A DNA stretch of 64,000 bases from assembly GCF_003991565.1 (NCBI RefSeq), contig NZ_CP032819.1:2604001-2668000 (forward strand). The letters are read 5' to 3'. Of this stretch, positions 15,701 through 24,167 are shown in pieces (position 1 is the first letter of the stretch; each line of letters opens with the position of its first letter). The DNA is from Butyricimonas faecalis (GTDB lineage Bacteria > Bacteroidota > Bacteroidia > Bacteroidales > Marinifilaceae). The position numbers and the translations under genes were made by a program. The notes beneath the pieces are model-generated. The model made no database searches. It saw only the letters and a list, made by a program, of their open reading frames with translations, and was not told the origin of the DNA.

Positions 15701-16453
15701 ATGAAGAAGAATCCGTTATTCGTTGCGGTCAGCAATCAAAAGGGTGGGGTCGGCAAAAGTACCATGTTGATAACGCTTGCCAGTCTCCTGAATTATTCGA
15801 TGGGCAGGAATGTGGCCATCGTTGATTGTGACTCCACCCAGCGTAGCCTGTTCAATCTGAGGGAACGGGACATGGAGATGGTGGAGATAAACAAGAAGTA
15901 CATGGTGTTGCTGGAGGAACAGAGACTCAGGGGATGTAGGATTTATCCTATCAGGCAGGCAAAACCGGAGAATGCACGCCAGGTGGCCGGAGAGTTGGCG
16001 GCAAAAGCAGATTTTGATATCGTTTTCATAGATCTGCCGGGATCTATGGACATATCCGGCGTTTTGCAGACCATTTTCAATGTGGATTATGTATTGACCC
16101 CCATTGCCGCTGACAATTTTGTCATGGACAGCAGTTTTGTCTTTGCCAAAAGCGTCATGAAGTGTGCGGAAAACCGGAATAACATTCCCTTAAAAGACGT
16201 GTTCCTGTTCTGGACCAAGGTCAAGAAAAGAAGCAACACCGAGGTGCTTGACAACTATATGGCACTGATGAAGAAACAGGGGTTGAAAATTCTGGATTCA
16301 ATGATTCCCGATCTCTGCCGCTATGACAAGGAACTGTCATCCCGGACACGCACCTATTTCCGCTGTTCGCTCCTTCCACCGCCGGCAGGACAGCTTAAAG
16401 GCAGCGGATTGCAGGAACTGGCAAACGAACTGATTGTAAAATTTAACCTGTAA
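15701..16453 (+). CDS. traA: TraA, ParA-like ATPase
   Basis: 250-residue ParA/MinD-type ATPase with a deviant Walker A, SNQKGGVGKSTM (residues 8-19), and FIDLPGS as Walker B. Such proteins open the CTnDOT-type tra operon; a role in element partition or placement of the transfer machine is assumed from the family rather than shown here. The ATG follows a TTAAAAAAGTTCAGTT spacer and no better upstream start exists. It is followed at 7 bp by traB. The whole tra block is on the plus strand, divergent from mob. Confidence 0.9.
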   Translation: MKKNPLFVAVSNQKGGVGKSTMLITLASLLNYSMGRNVAIVDCDSTQRSLFNLRERDMEMVEINKKYMVLLEEQRLRGCRIYPIRQAKPENARQVAGELAAKADFDIVFIDLPGSMDISGVLQTIFNVDYVLTPIAADNFVMDSSFVFAKSVMKCAENRNNIPLKDVFLFWTKVKKRSNTEVLDNYMALMKKQGLKILDSMIPDLCRYDKELSSRTRTYFRCSLLPPPAGQLKGSGLQELANELIVKFNL

Positions 16454-16460
16454 TTGAGAT

Positions 16461-16880
16461 ATGGCAAAGAAAATTGTAAAAGTGAATGAAGAAAAAATCA
16501 GGGGGTATATGGTCGGTGACATTCCTGATGCCATCGAGAACGAGGATATCATAGTGGTTGAGGTTCCGGAAGAGGGAAACAATGAAAGGCAGGATACGGA
16601 AAAAGAAACTGCCCGGAAAAATTCCAAATCTTGCAATATGCCTAAAAGTGACAGTAACTTTCGTCAAAAGTATCTGGTGAATACCCCCATGCCCGGACGT
16701 ATCCAGGTGTACCTGAACCGCAAGCTGTACGACGAGATAAAGAATTATCTCAATGTGATAGCTCCCGAAGTAAGTATTGCGAGCTATATCAGTAACATCA
16801 TAGCCGAGCATATAGAACTCAACATCGAGGAAATCACCCGAATGTATAAAGACCGTTTTTCACCCCCTAAAATTCAATAG
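16461..16880 (+). CDS. traB: TraB, DUF3408-type protein
   Basis: 139-residue protein with an acidic, low-complexity N-terminal half and a C-terminal DUF3408-like segment (RIQVYLNRKLYDEIKNYL, then SIASYISNIIAEHIE) that resembles a ribbon-helix-helix DNA-binding fold. In CTnDOT-type operons DUF3408 proteins sit between traA and traE. It probably acts with the ParA-like TraA, as small DNA-binding partners of ParA often do; this is an inference. The gap to the next gene is 2 bp. Confidence 0.75.
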   Translation: MAKKIVKVNEEKIRGYMVGDIPDAIENEDIIVVEVPEEGNNERQDTEKETARKNSKSCNMPKSDSNFRQKYLVNTPMPGRIQVYLNRKLYDEIKNYLNVIAPEVSIASYISNIIAEHIELNIEEITRMYKDRFSPPKIQ

Positions 16881-16882
16881 TC

Positions 16883-17671
16883 ATGGAAACAACATTAATT
16901 TATTTTTCAGTAAAAGCCGTGTCGGCAACTTATATATTATATAAGGTATGGATGTTTATATTCAGTCCGAAAGTTTATAAATTCTGGAACAATCAGCTTC
17001 GTTATATGCGCATTGCACGTATCCGGTTATGGAAATCACGCAAAAAACGGATGGCGGAAAAAGCAAGGAAAGCCCGGTATAGGGCAAGACTGGACAAGGC
17101 TGAAGCATGGATCGCACAAGCGGAGAACGATATCCTTAAAGTCGGGCATGAAAAGAATACCGAAACGCAGCCGAATCCCCTGAACGAGTACAATGAAGTA
17201 ATCGGCAAGACGAAGATAGTCTATCTTGAAGACCCGGAAGTGGCGAGAAAAACTCCCACACGTTCTGAGCCTATGAAAAAGGAACCCATAGAGGAGGATG
17301 AGGATATAAATCCGGATGACGTGATTGATGACTTTACTCCCAAAAAAGGACTGACAGAATCGGAAAAACGGGAACTTATGTCAAATGACGGGTGCGTTCC
17401 TGATCCGGATTTTTCAAGGGCATTGACTTTTGAGGAACTGGACAATGTCGCTGATGTGCTTATTTCGGGGACGGATGACAGAAAGAAAATCCGAAATGCT
17501 GCCGAAACCTTGTACCAACTTCAGGATACAGACCTGTTCAGGTTCTTTTCAACCGAATTGAGTACTCAAAGCCAATTGGAAAAACTGCTTAGGGAAAATA
17601 TGCCAAATGGAAAAGAGACATCAAAACAGTCTTTGGAACAGATTGGAATTGATTGGAATAAATACATGTAA
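16883..17671 (+). CDS. Tra operon protein with N-terminal membrane anchor (TraC/TraD position)
   Basis: 262 residues. An N-terminal hydrophobic stretch (about residues 4-30) is followed by a very basic helical segment (RLWKSRKKRMAEKARKARYR, about 50-70). A long acidic, Pro/Glu-rich linker and a helical C-terminus ending in NKYM follow. It fits the place of the DUF4122-like TraC/TraD genes in CTnDOT-type operons, but I cannot assign which. A role as a membrane-anchored adaptor is a guess. It lies 2 bp after traB and 12 bp before the next gene. Confidence 0.6.
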   Translation: METTLIYFSVKAVSATYILYKVWMFIFSPKVYKFWNNQLRYMRIARIRLWKSRKKRMAEKARKARYRARLDKAEAWIAQAENDILKVGHEKNTETQPNPLNEYNEVIGKTKIVYLEDPEVARKTPTRSEPMKKEPIEEDEDINPDDVIDDFTPKKGLTESEKRELMSNDGCVPDPDFSRALTFEELDNVADVLISGTDDRKKIRNAAETLYQLQDTDLFRFFSTELSTQSQLEKLLRENMPNGKETSKQSLEQIGIDWNKYM

Positions 17672-17683
17672 ATATGGAATCGA

Positions 17684-17941
17684 ATGAGAAAAACAAAAAA
17701 ACAACAAGCAATGCCGAAGTCAGAAGCAGAATCTTTTGGCATAAAAAGAAATCCTGCAATTCGTGCCCCACGCATCTATCTATCTGAAGAAGAAGTCATC
17801 AGAATTATGCGGAAAGAAGCCGCTATCAAAAAGAAGATAGGAAATCTTATTGATAGTATGCTTTGTGATGATTCACAAATTTCAGCAATGGATAATATAA
17901 AAAATAAGACAGAGGCATTCGATATAGATGAATTCGTTTAA
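17684..17941 (+). CDS. Small basic tra-operon protein
   Basis: 85-residue protein, Lys-rich at the N-terminus, with the pattern APRIYLSEEEVIRIMRKEAAIKKKIGNLIDSML. This could be a short ribbon-helix-helix or coiled segment. The function is unknown. It ends the first tra block: a strong palindromic terminator follows at 18068-18104, so traA to this gene may be a separate transcript from traE onward. The codon use is more AT-rich than in the following tra genes. Confidence 0.6.
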   Translation: MRKTKKQQAMPKSEAESFGIKRNPAIRAPRIYLSEEEVIRIMRKEAAIKKKIGNLIDSMLCDDSQISAMDNIKNKTEAFDIDEFV

Positions 17942-18067
17942 TTGTTTCTTTTTGCTGTCATAGTTTCAGAAGGCATGTCGATGTGATATCGGTGTGCTTT
18001 CTCTATGTCAGATTCCTTTTCCGGTTCTGAGGTGTAGACAATGTATAAAACGTGTAAAATGAACAGA

Positions 18068-18104
18068 AGCGAAGTGTGAAAGCCGGCTTTCACACTTCGC
18101 TTTT
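18068..18104 (+). terminator. Perfect palindromic terminator after the traA block
   Basis: A 34-nt perfect palindrome (AGCGAAGTGTGAAAGCC and its complement, 18068-18101) followed by TTTT. Being symmetric, it could stop transcription in both directions. It separates the traA block from the traE block. Confidence 0.8.
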
Positions 18105-18130
18105 CCATTCCAATACAGACAGCCGCTATT

Positions 18131-18405
18131 TCATCCTTTCATAAAGATTGAGACCGGTTTGCCGCTTTCAAACGCCTTGCTCACCGTGTAGTATGTTCCC
18201 CCTTTCGGCTAAAGATTCCCAATAGGCTATGACTGTATCCGCTTTACGCACCATGTATTCATTCCTGCGAAAGTAGCCGCGGAAACGGGGCTGCCTTTGC
18301 CGGAAGGAATGAAATTCCACTTTCTTCTTATCCCTGTTTTTCTGTTTAACATTGATGGAAAAGCCCTTTTTGAACAGCTCAAAATCTTTTTCCGATGTAA
18401 CGTGA
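18131..18405 (-). pseudogene. Remnant of a SLOG-like Rossmann protein, frameshifted
   Basis: The minus strand encodes KADTVIAYWESLAERG, then after a one-base shift TYYTVSKAFESGKPVSIFMKG and a stop. The pattern (D-x-V-I-A-Y-W ... G-T-x-x-T-V-x-x-A-x-x-x-G-K-P-V) is that of SLOG/DprA-like nucleotide-binding proteins. The shift lies in a run of five G (about 18201-18205); four G would restore one frame. The upstream part runs in frame to about 18405 without a start codon and ends in the 29-bp box. The gene is therefore both truncated and frameshifted. Confidence 0.5.
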
Positions 18406-18423
18406 TGTCATACGGTGTCACAT
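18395..18423 (+). repeat. 29-bp regulatory box, copy B (traE side)
   Basis: ATGTAACGT, then GATGTCATACG, then GTGTCACAT. It has the same plan as copies A, C and D, but its gap to the -7-like box is 35 bp instead of 45-46, one helical turn shorter. It lies upstream of traE and overlaps the 5' end of the SLOG-like remnant. Confidence 0.65.
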
Positions 18424-18458
18424 ATCGTATAGTCTGTAAATCAATAAATTAAGCATTA

Positions 18459-18466
18459 TATATTCG
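18459..18466 (+). promoter_or_regulatory. -7-like box of the traE block
   Basis: TATATTCG is one base from TAnnTTTG, 44 bp before the traE start codon. Its position relative to box B supports a second tra promoter for traE to the lysozyme gene. Confidence 0.45.
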
Positions 18467-18510
18467 CAGTCGAAATCATTTTTTGTTTCACCAATTAAAA
18501 GTTTCGACAC

Positions 18511-18807
18511 ATGAAAAAAAGATTCTTTTTGGCAGCCATGACGCTGCTGGTTTCAATGGGGGCATCCGCCCAGGGCAACGGTATCGGTGGAATTACGGAA
18601 GCTACCAATATGGTCACTTCGTATTTCGATCCCGGCACCAAGCTGATTTACGCCATCGGTGCCGTTATCGGCCTTATCGGAGGCGTGAAAGTCTATTCCA
18701 AGTTCTCGTCAGGTGACCCGGACACCTCAAAGACTGCCGCCAGCTGGTTCGGTGCGTGTATCTTCCTGATTGTCGCTGCCACCATCTTACGCTCATTCTT
18801 CCTGTAA
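18511..18807 (+). CDS. traE: TraE, DUF4134 pilin-like protein
   Basis: 98 residues with a cleavable signal (ends SMGASAQ) and two hydrophobic helices in the mature part (LIYAIGAVIGLIGGV and CIFLIVAATILRSFFL). This layout is that of VirB2-like pilins of Bacteroidales conjugation systems (DUF4134). It is the first gene of the second tra block, and its stop is 1 bp from the traF start. Confidence 0.9.
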   Translation: MKKRFFLAAMTLLVSMGASAQGNGIGGITEATNMVTSYFDPGTKLIYAIGAVIGLIGGVKVYSKFSSGDPDTSKTAASWFGACIFLIVAATILRSFFL

Positions 18808-18808
18808 T

Positions 18809-19141
18809 ATGGCGGAATTCAATGTCAACAAGGGGATTGGGCGCAGCCCGGAGTTCAAGGGACTCAAGAGCCAGTACCTGTTCATCTTTGCGGGAGGATT
18901 GCTCGCGTTGTTCGTAATCTTCGTCGTCATGTACATGGCAGGTATCGACCAGTGGGTCTGCATCGGTTTCGGGGTCGTTTCCGCATCGGTGCTGGTCTGG
19001 GGCACTTTCAGGATGAATTCGAAATACGGTGAATGGGGCCTTATGAAACTCCATGCGCTGCGCAGCCATCCCCGCTACATCATCAGCCGGAGAAAGTTCC
19101 TCCGGTTGTTTTCTCCAACCATTAAAAACAGAAAAGCATGA
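18809..19141 (+). CDS. traF: TraF, DUF4133 inner-membrane protein
   Basis: 110 residues. The start is MAEFNVNKGIGRSPEFKGL; an upstream frame extension is ignored because this ATG lies directly after the traE stop. Two hydrophobic helices (about 26-70: LFIFAGGLLALFVIFVVMYM, and a following one) and a basic C-terminus (RRKFLRLF) match DUF4133, the VirB3-like partner of the VirB4-type ATPase encoded next. It overlaps traG by 4 bp (ATGA). Confidence 0.88.
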   Translation: MAEFNVNKGIGRSPEFKGLKSQYLFIFAGGLLALFVIFVVMYMAGIDQWVCIGFGVVSASVLVWGTFRMNSKYGEWGLMKLHALRSHPRYIISRRKFLRLFSPTIKNRKA

Positions 19142-21522
19142 AAAACGTAATGAAAACAGCCACGCTGGAAAGCAAGTTTCCGCTGTTGGCCGTGGAGAAC
19201 GGCTGCATCATCAGCAAGGATGCGGACATCACCGTGGCATACCGGGTGGAACTGCCGGAACTGTTCACGCTGACACGTGCCGAGTACGAGTCCATGCACT
19301 CCACCTGGGCAAAAGCGGTAAAGGTCTTGCCGAACTACAGCATCGTACACAAGCAGGACTTCTTCATCGAAGAGGGATATAAGCCGGATATCTGCAAGGA
19401 AGACCTGAGCTTTCTGAGCCGCAGTTTCGAACGCCATTTCAACGAGCGGCCGTATTTGCAGCATACCTGTTACCTGTTCCTTACGAAAACCACGAAGGAA
19501 CACAGCCGGACAACCAGCAGTTTCAATGCACTTACAAGGGGATTCATTATCCCCAAGGAAATGCAGGACAAGGAAACCGTCACCCGGTTCATGGAGTGCT
19601 GCGGACAATTCGAACGCATCGTAAACGACAGCGGCCTGCTACGTATCATCCGCCTGACGGATGAGGAGATCATCGGGAGCAACAATTCCGCCGGCATCAT
19701 CGAGAAGTATTTTTCCATGTCGCAGGAAGATGCTACCTGCTTGCAGGATCTGTCACTCGGTGCCGGAGAAATGAAGGTGGGCGACAACTACCTGTGCCTT
19801 CATACGCTTTCCGATCCGGAAGACCTGCCGTCGAACGTGTCAACCGATTGCCGGTATGAAAGGCTCTCGACAGACCGGAGCGACTGCCGGCTGTCCTTTG
19901 CCGCACCGATAGGCATCCTGCTTACCTGCAACCATGTGGTGAACCAGTATCTCTTCATTGATGATTCGGCTGAAATTCTCAGGAAATTCGAGCAGACCGC
20001 ACGGAACATGCACTCGCTTTCCCGTTACAGCCGTTCCAACCAGATCAACCGCGAATGGATTGAGGAGTACCTGAACGAGGCACACAGCAAAGGGCTGGTT
20101 TCCATCCGTGCGCACTGCAATGTCATGGCATGGAGCGATGACCGGGAAAAGTTGAAGCGCATCAAGAACGATGTGGGCAGCCAGCTGGCGTTGATGGAAG
20201 CCAAACCGCGCCACAACACGGTGGATGTGCCGACCCTCTTCTGGGCGGCAATACCCGGCAATGCCGGAGATTTCCCGTCCGAGGAGAGTTTCCACACCTT
20301 TATCGAGCAGGCCCTGTGCCTGTTCATCGGGGAAACCTCCTACAAGGACTCGCTCTCCCCGTTTGGCATCCGTATGGTGGACCGCCTGACCGGAAAACCC
20401 GTCCATCTGGATATTTCCGACCTGCCGATGAAGAACGGCACAATCACGAACCGGAACAAATTCATCCTCGGACCTTCGGGCAGCGGGAAATCTTTTTTCA
20501 CCAACCACATGGTACGCCAGTATTACGAGCAGGGTGCGCATGTGCTGTTGGTGGATACCGGAAACTCCTATCAGGGACTGTGCAGCCTTATCCATGCCAG
20601 GACACACGGCGAGGACGGGATTTATTTTACTTATGAAGAAAAAGATCCGATAGCTTTCAATCCTTTTTACGTGGAAGACGGGATTTTCGATATCGAGAAG
20701 AAAGAATCCGTCAAGACGCTTATCCTTACCCTGTGGAAGCGTGACGACGAGCCGCCGACACGTGCCGAGGAGGTGGCGCTATCCAATGCGGTCAATCTCT
20801 TTCTGGAGAAAATCCGCAGGGACAGCAGCATAAAACCCTCCTTCAATACCTTCTATGAGTTTATCCGTGACGAGTATCAGGATATCCTAAAAGAGAAGCG
20901 AACCCGTGAGAAGGATTTTGACGTATGGGGATTCCTCAATGTATTGGAGCCTTACTACAAAGGTGGCGAGTATGACTACCTGCTTAACTCTGACAAACAG
21001 CTTGATTTACAGAGTAAACGCTTCATAGTTTTTGAATTGGACAATATCAAGGACAATAAAGTACTCTTCCCGATAGTCACCATTATCATCATGGAAACCT
21101 TCATCAACAAAATGAGAAAGTTGAAAGGAATCCGCAAGATGATATTATTGGAAGAAGCCTGGAAAGCCATTAGCAAGGAGGGTATGGCGGAATATCTTCG
21201 GTACCTCTTCAAGACCGTCAGAAAGTTTTTCGGTGAGGCCGTGGTCGTGACCCAGGAAGTGGAGGACATCATTTCTTCCCCGATTGTCAAGGGTACCATC
21301 ATTAATAATAGTGACTGTAAGATTCTCCTTGACCAGCGCAAGTATATGAACAAGTTCGATGAGATCCAAGCGTTGCTCGGTCTGACCGACAAGGAGCGGG
21401 CGCAGATACTTTCCATCAACATGGCAAACAATCCTTCCCGAAAGTACAAGGAAGTGTGGATTGGTCTCGGAGGCTCACAGTCAGCAGTCTATGCCACCGA
21501 GGTGTCGCTTGAAGAATATATG
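19138..21522 (+). CDS. traG: TraG conjugation ATPase (VirB4-like), exon 1
   Basis: First 795 codons of the VirB4-type ATPase that powers the secretion channel. Walker A GPSGSGKSFF is near residue 445 and Walker B MILLEEAWK near 670. The reading frame runs on into the intron for only three codons (VRP) and a stop at 21534. Without splicing, the product would therefore lack the last 38 residues encoded at 24030-24146. The spliced protein would be 833 residues, the usual family size. The gene overlaps traF by 4 bp. Confidence 0.93.
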
Positions 21523-24029
21523 GTGCGCCCGTAAAGGGAATTTGACGAATGTCGCTTTGGCAAGCGACTGGGCAAGTGTTTAAAATGCCCATTAACAACC
21601 GCTAACCGGAGGGGAAAACCCCACAAGGGAACATAGCACGTTGGTAAAGCCATAAGTCAGCCAACTGTCAGGCTGCGACCGAATGGCAAGTTAAAATGAT
21701 AGATATGAGGATAAAGCCTGCATTGGTTGAACGATAGTCCGAGCAGTCGTATCCTTGGGCAATGACGGAAGACAGTTGAATAATTCTTCGGAATTATACC
21801 GTTATGTTGCGGTACTACACTGATGACACGTAGCAGGAGTAGCATAAACTTACCGCAAGGCAACTACCATAAGTAGTAAAGGACGAAAGTCGTATCCGAC
21901 AATCTATCGAGCCAAATAGTCGTCAAATTTCTAAACGGGGATTGCCTAAACCGGAAAGCCAGTTGTAGGGCTATGGGGTCTGCCCCTGAATATCCGGCAT
22001 GGCAACGGAGCTTCCATAGTAGTCTGAGCAGGGTAACGCCTTGTACATGGCGAAGGGGAGCAGCTAATTAAGTTTAACAATTTAAAGGAAGATGTGAGAG
22101 ACATGAGAAATCCAGAAAATGTGTTGAACAGTCTGAGTAAACACAGCGGTAACTTGAACTATAAGTTTGAGCGGCTGTATAGAGTGCTGTTTAACGAGGA
22201 AATGTTTTATGTAGCCTATCAGAATATTTACAGCAAGACAGGCAACATGACGGCAGGAGCCGATGGTAAAACCATTGACGGAATGAGTATTGACCGAGTT
22301 GAACAACTGATTGGCAGTCTTAAAAATGAGACTTATCAGCCTAATCCGTCCAAAAGGACGTACATACCTAAGAAAAACGGGAAAAAACGTCCGCTTGGCA
22401 TACCCTCTTTTGATGATAAGCTGGTACAGGAAGTAGTCAGAATGATACTTGAAGCAATCTATGAAGGTAGTTTTGAACATACTTCACATGGGTTTCGTCC
22501 CAAACGAAGTTGTCATACTGCTCTTATAGATATACAAAAGACATTCACTGCCGTGAAATGGTTTATTGAAGGCGATATTAAAGGATTCTTCGACAATATC
22601 AATCATGACGTACTGATTAATATTCTTCGGGAACGTATCGCCGACGAGAGATTTTTGCGGCTTATCAGAAAATTCCTGAATGCCGGATATGTGGAAGACT
22701 GGGTATTTCATAGAACGTACAGTGGAACTCCGCAAGGCGGGATTATCAGCCCAATACTGGCTAACATCTACCTTGACAAGTTCGACAAGTACATCAAGGA
22801 ATACATCAATCGGTTCAATAAAGGGGTAACAAGAAAAGGCGACGCTCGATACAAGCTCTACGAACAGCGAAGATACCGACTGGCAAAGAAACTAAAGAAT
22901 GAGAAAGATGTAAAGGTAAGGAAACAGATGACCGCCGAAATTAAGCGGCTACGAGAAGAACGGAACAACTATCCGGCACGTAATGAAATGGACAGCAGTA
23001 TCAAACGGTTAAAATACGTGAGATACGCAGATGACTTTCTGATTGGAATTACCGGTAATCTTGAAGACTGCAAAACAGTAAAAGAGGATATTAAGAATTA
23101 TTTGAATGAAGCTCTTAAACTGGAACTGTCAGACGAAAAGACACTGATAACCAATGCGCAGAAACCAGCGAAATTTCTCGGATATGACGTATTTATACGT
23201 AGGTGTAACGATTTACGTAAGGATAAGTACGGTAAAACGGTTCGTGCATTCGGACACAAGCCTGTATTGTACCTGAATTTTGAAACGATGCGGAAGAAAC
23301 TCTTTGATTATAAAGCCGCAAGAATCGCGGTCGTCAATGGCAAAGAGGTTTGGAAATCCATCGTCAGAACGTACATGCTGAACTTGGATGACTTGGAAAT
23401 AGTCAGTCAGTTCAATGCCGAAATCCGAGGGTTCTATAATTATTACTCAATAGCCAATAACAGCTATGTCATCAATTCTTTCTATCACATTATGTCATAC
23501 AGCATGTATAAGGTATTTGCGAACAAATACAAATCATCTGTAAAGAAAATACTTCTGAAATATAAAAAGAACAAGTTTTTCCAAGTGGCATATGAAAATA
23601 GCAAGGGTAAGACACTTTACCAATCATTTTATCATGATGGTTTCAAACGCAAAAAGGTTGCAGGGAATATTTACTGTGACACTATTCCACGGACAGTTTC
23701 CATAACAGGTGGACGTAACAGCCTTATGGAAAGGCTGAAGCTCCAAGTTTGCGAATTATGCGGTGCTACCGATAAACTCGAAATGCATCACGTTCGCAAA
23801 CTTAAAGACCTGAAAGGTAAATCCGACTGGGAAAAGAAAATGATAGCTCGAAGACGAAAAACTTTGGCTGTCTGCTCAAAGTGTCATGCAAAAATAGACC
23901 CCGACCGAAGAATCAGACTGAATTAATTAGTGGAGAGCCGGATACAGGGAGACTTGTAAGTCCGGTTCGGAGGCGAGTACTCGGAAACCTACCATAGAAA
24001 TATGACAAGGCGCTGGGTGCTTAGCCTAC
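21523..24029 (+). mobile_element. Group II intron inserted in traG
   Basis: 2507-nt intron. The 5' end is GTGCG at 21523, matching the GUGYG rule. Domain V is the 34-nt hairpin at 23935-23968: an 8-bp lower helix with the catalytic AGC, a 2-nt AG bulge, a 6-bp upper helix and a GAGA tetraloop. Domain VI pairs GCGAGTAC (about 23973-23980) with GTGCTT-A-GC, leaving a bulged A at 24023, six nucleotides from the 3' end CCTAC (24029). Joining 21522 to 24030 keeps the traG frame exactly (EEYM then CYTTEETEKL). The orientation matches traG, so splicing can restore it. Domain IV carries the maturase gene; the 560 nt before that gene are intron RNA domains I-III. Confidence 0.9.
22103..23926 (+). CDS. 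ltrA: Group II intron-encoded reverse transcriptase / maturase with HNH domain
   Basis: 607-residue intron-encoded protein. Reverse transcriptase motifs include GKKRPLGIPSFDDKLVQE, HGFRPKRSCH, GDIKGFFDNI, TPQGGIISPIL and the catalytic RYADDF. A maturase (X) region follows. At the C-terminus is an HNH nuclease with CELCGA, HHVRKL and CSKCHAKI. It would promote splicing of the host intron and its retrohoming. ATG 22103 is taken as the start; a GTG at 22094 with AAGGAA upstream is an alternative. All motifs are intact, so the intron is probably active. Confidence 0.93.
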   Translation: MRNPENVLNSLSKHSGNLNYKFERLYRVLFNEEMFYVAYQNIYSKTGNMTAGADGKTIDGMSIDRVEQLIGSLKNETYQPNPSKRTYIPKKNGKKRPLGIPSFDDKLVQEVVRMILEAIYEGSFEHTSHGFRPKRSCHTALIDIQKTFTAVKWFIEGDIKGFFDNINHDVLINILRERIADERFLRLIRKFLNAGYVEDWVFHRTYSGTPQGGIISPILANIYLDKFDKYIKEYINRFNKGVTRKGDARYKLYEQRRYRLAKKLKNEKDVKVRKQMTAEIKRLREERNNYPARNEMDSSIKRLKYVRYADDFLIGITGNLEDCKTVKEDIKNYLNEALKLELSDEKTLITNAQKPAKFLGYDVFIRRCNDLRKDKYGKTVRAFGHKPVLYLNFETMRKKLFDYKAARIAVVNGKEVWKSIVRTYMLNLDDLEIVSQFNAEIRGFYNYYSIANNSYVINSFYHIMSYSMYKVFANKYKSSVKKILLKYKKNKFFQVAYENSKGKTLYQSFYHDGFKRKKVAGNIYCDTIPRTVSITGGRNSLMERLKLQVCELCGATDKLEMHHVRKLKDLKGKSDWEKKMIARRRKTLAVCSKCHAKIDPDRRIRLN

Positions 24030-24146
24030 TGCTACACCACTGAAGAAACGGAAAAACTGGAACTCATGCGCCTTACGGACAAACTCGGCGGCAACATAGA
24101 GCTTGCAATAAGGCAGCTCGCAGAGAGCAAACGTAACAGTAAGTAA
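24030..24146 (+). CDS. traG: TraG exon 2 (C-terminal 38 codons)
   Basis: In-frame continuation of traG after the intron, starting TGC TAC ACC and reading CYTTEETEKLELMRL. It ends RNSK and a TAA. It has no start of its own, so it is expressed only if the intron is spliced out. The match to the normal TraG tail (E-E-Y-x-C-Y-T-T-E-E) supports the exact splice points. Confidence 0.85.
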   Translation, partial: CYTTEETEKLELMRLTDKLGGNIELAIRQLAESKRNSK

Positions 24147-24167
24147 CATTCAAAAATCAAGAAAGAC

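Noticed and set aside
19840..20607. A 255-codon minus-strand frame
   Set aside because: Lies entirely within traG in the opposite direction; traG motifs are intact on the plus strand.
21523..21534. TraG ending naturally at the stop 21534
   Set aside because: The last three codons are intron sequence; the usual TraG tail continues in frame at 24030.
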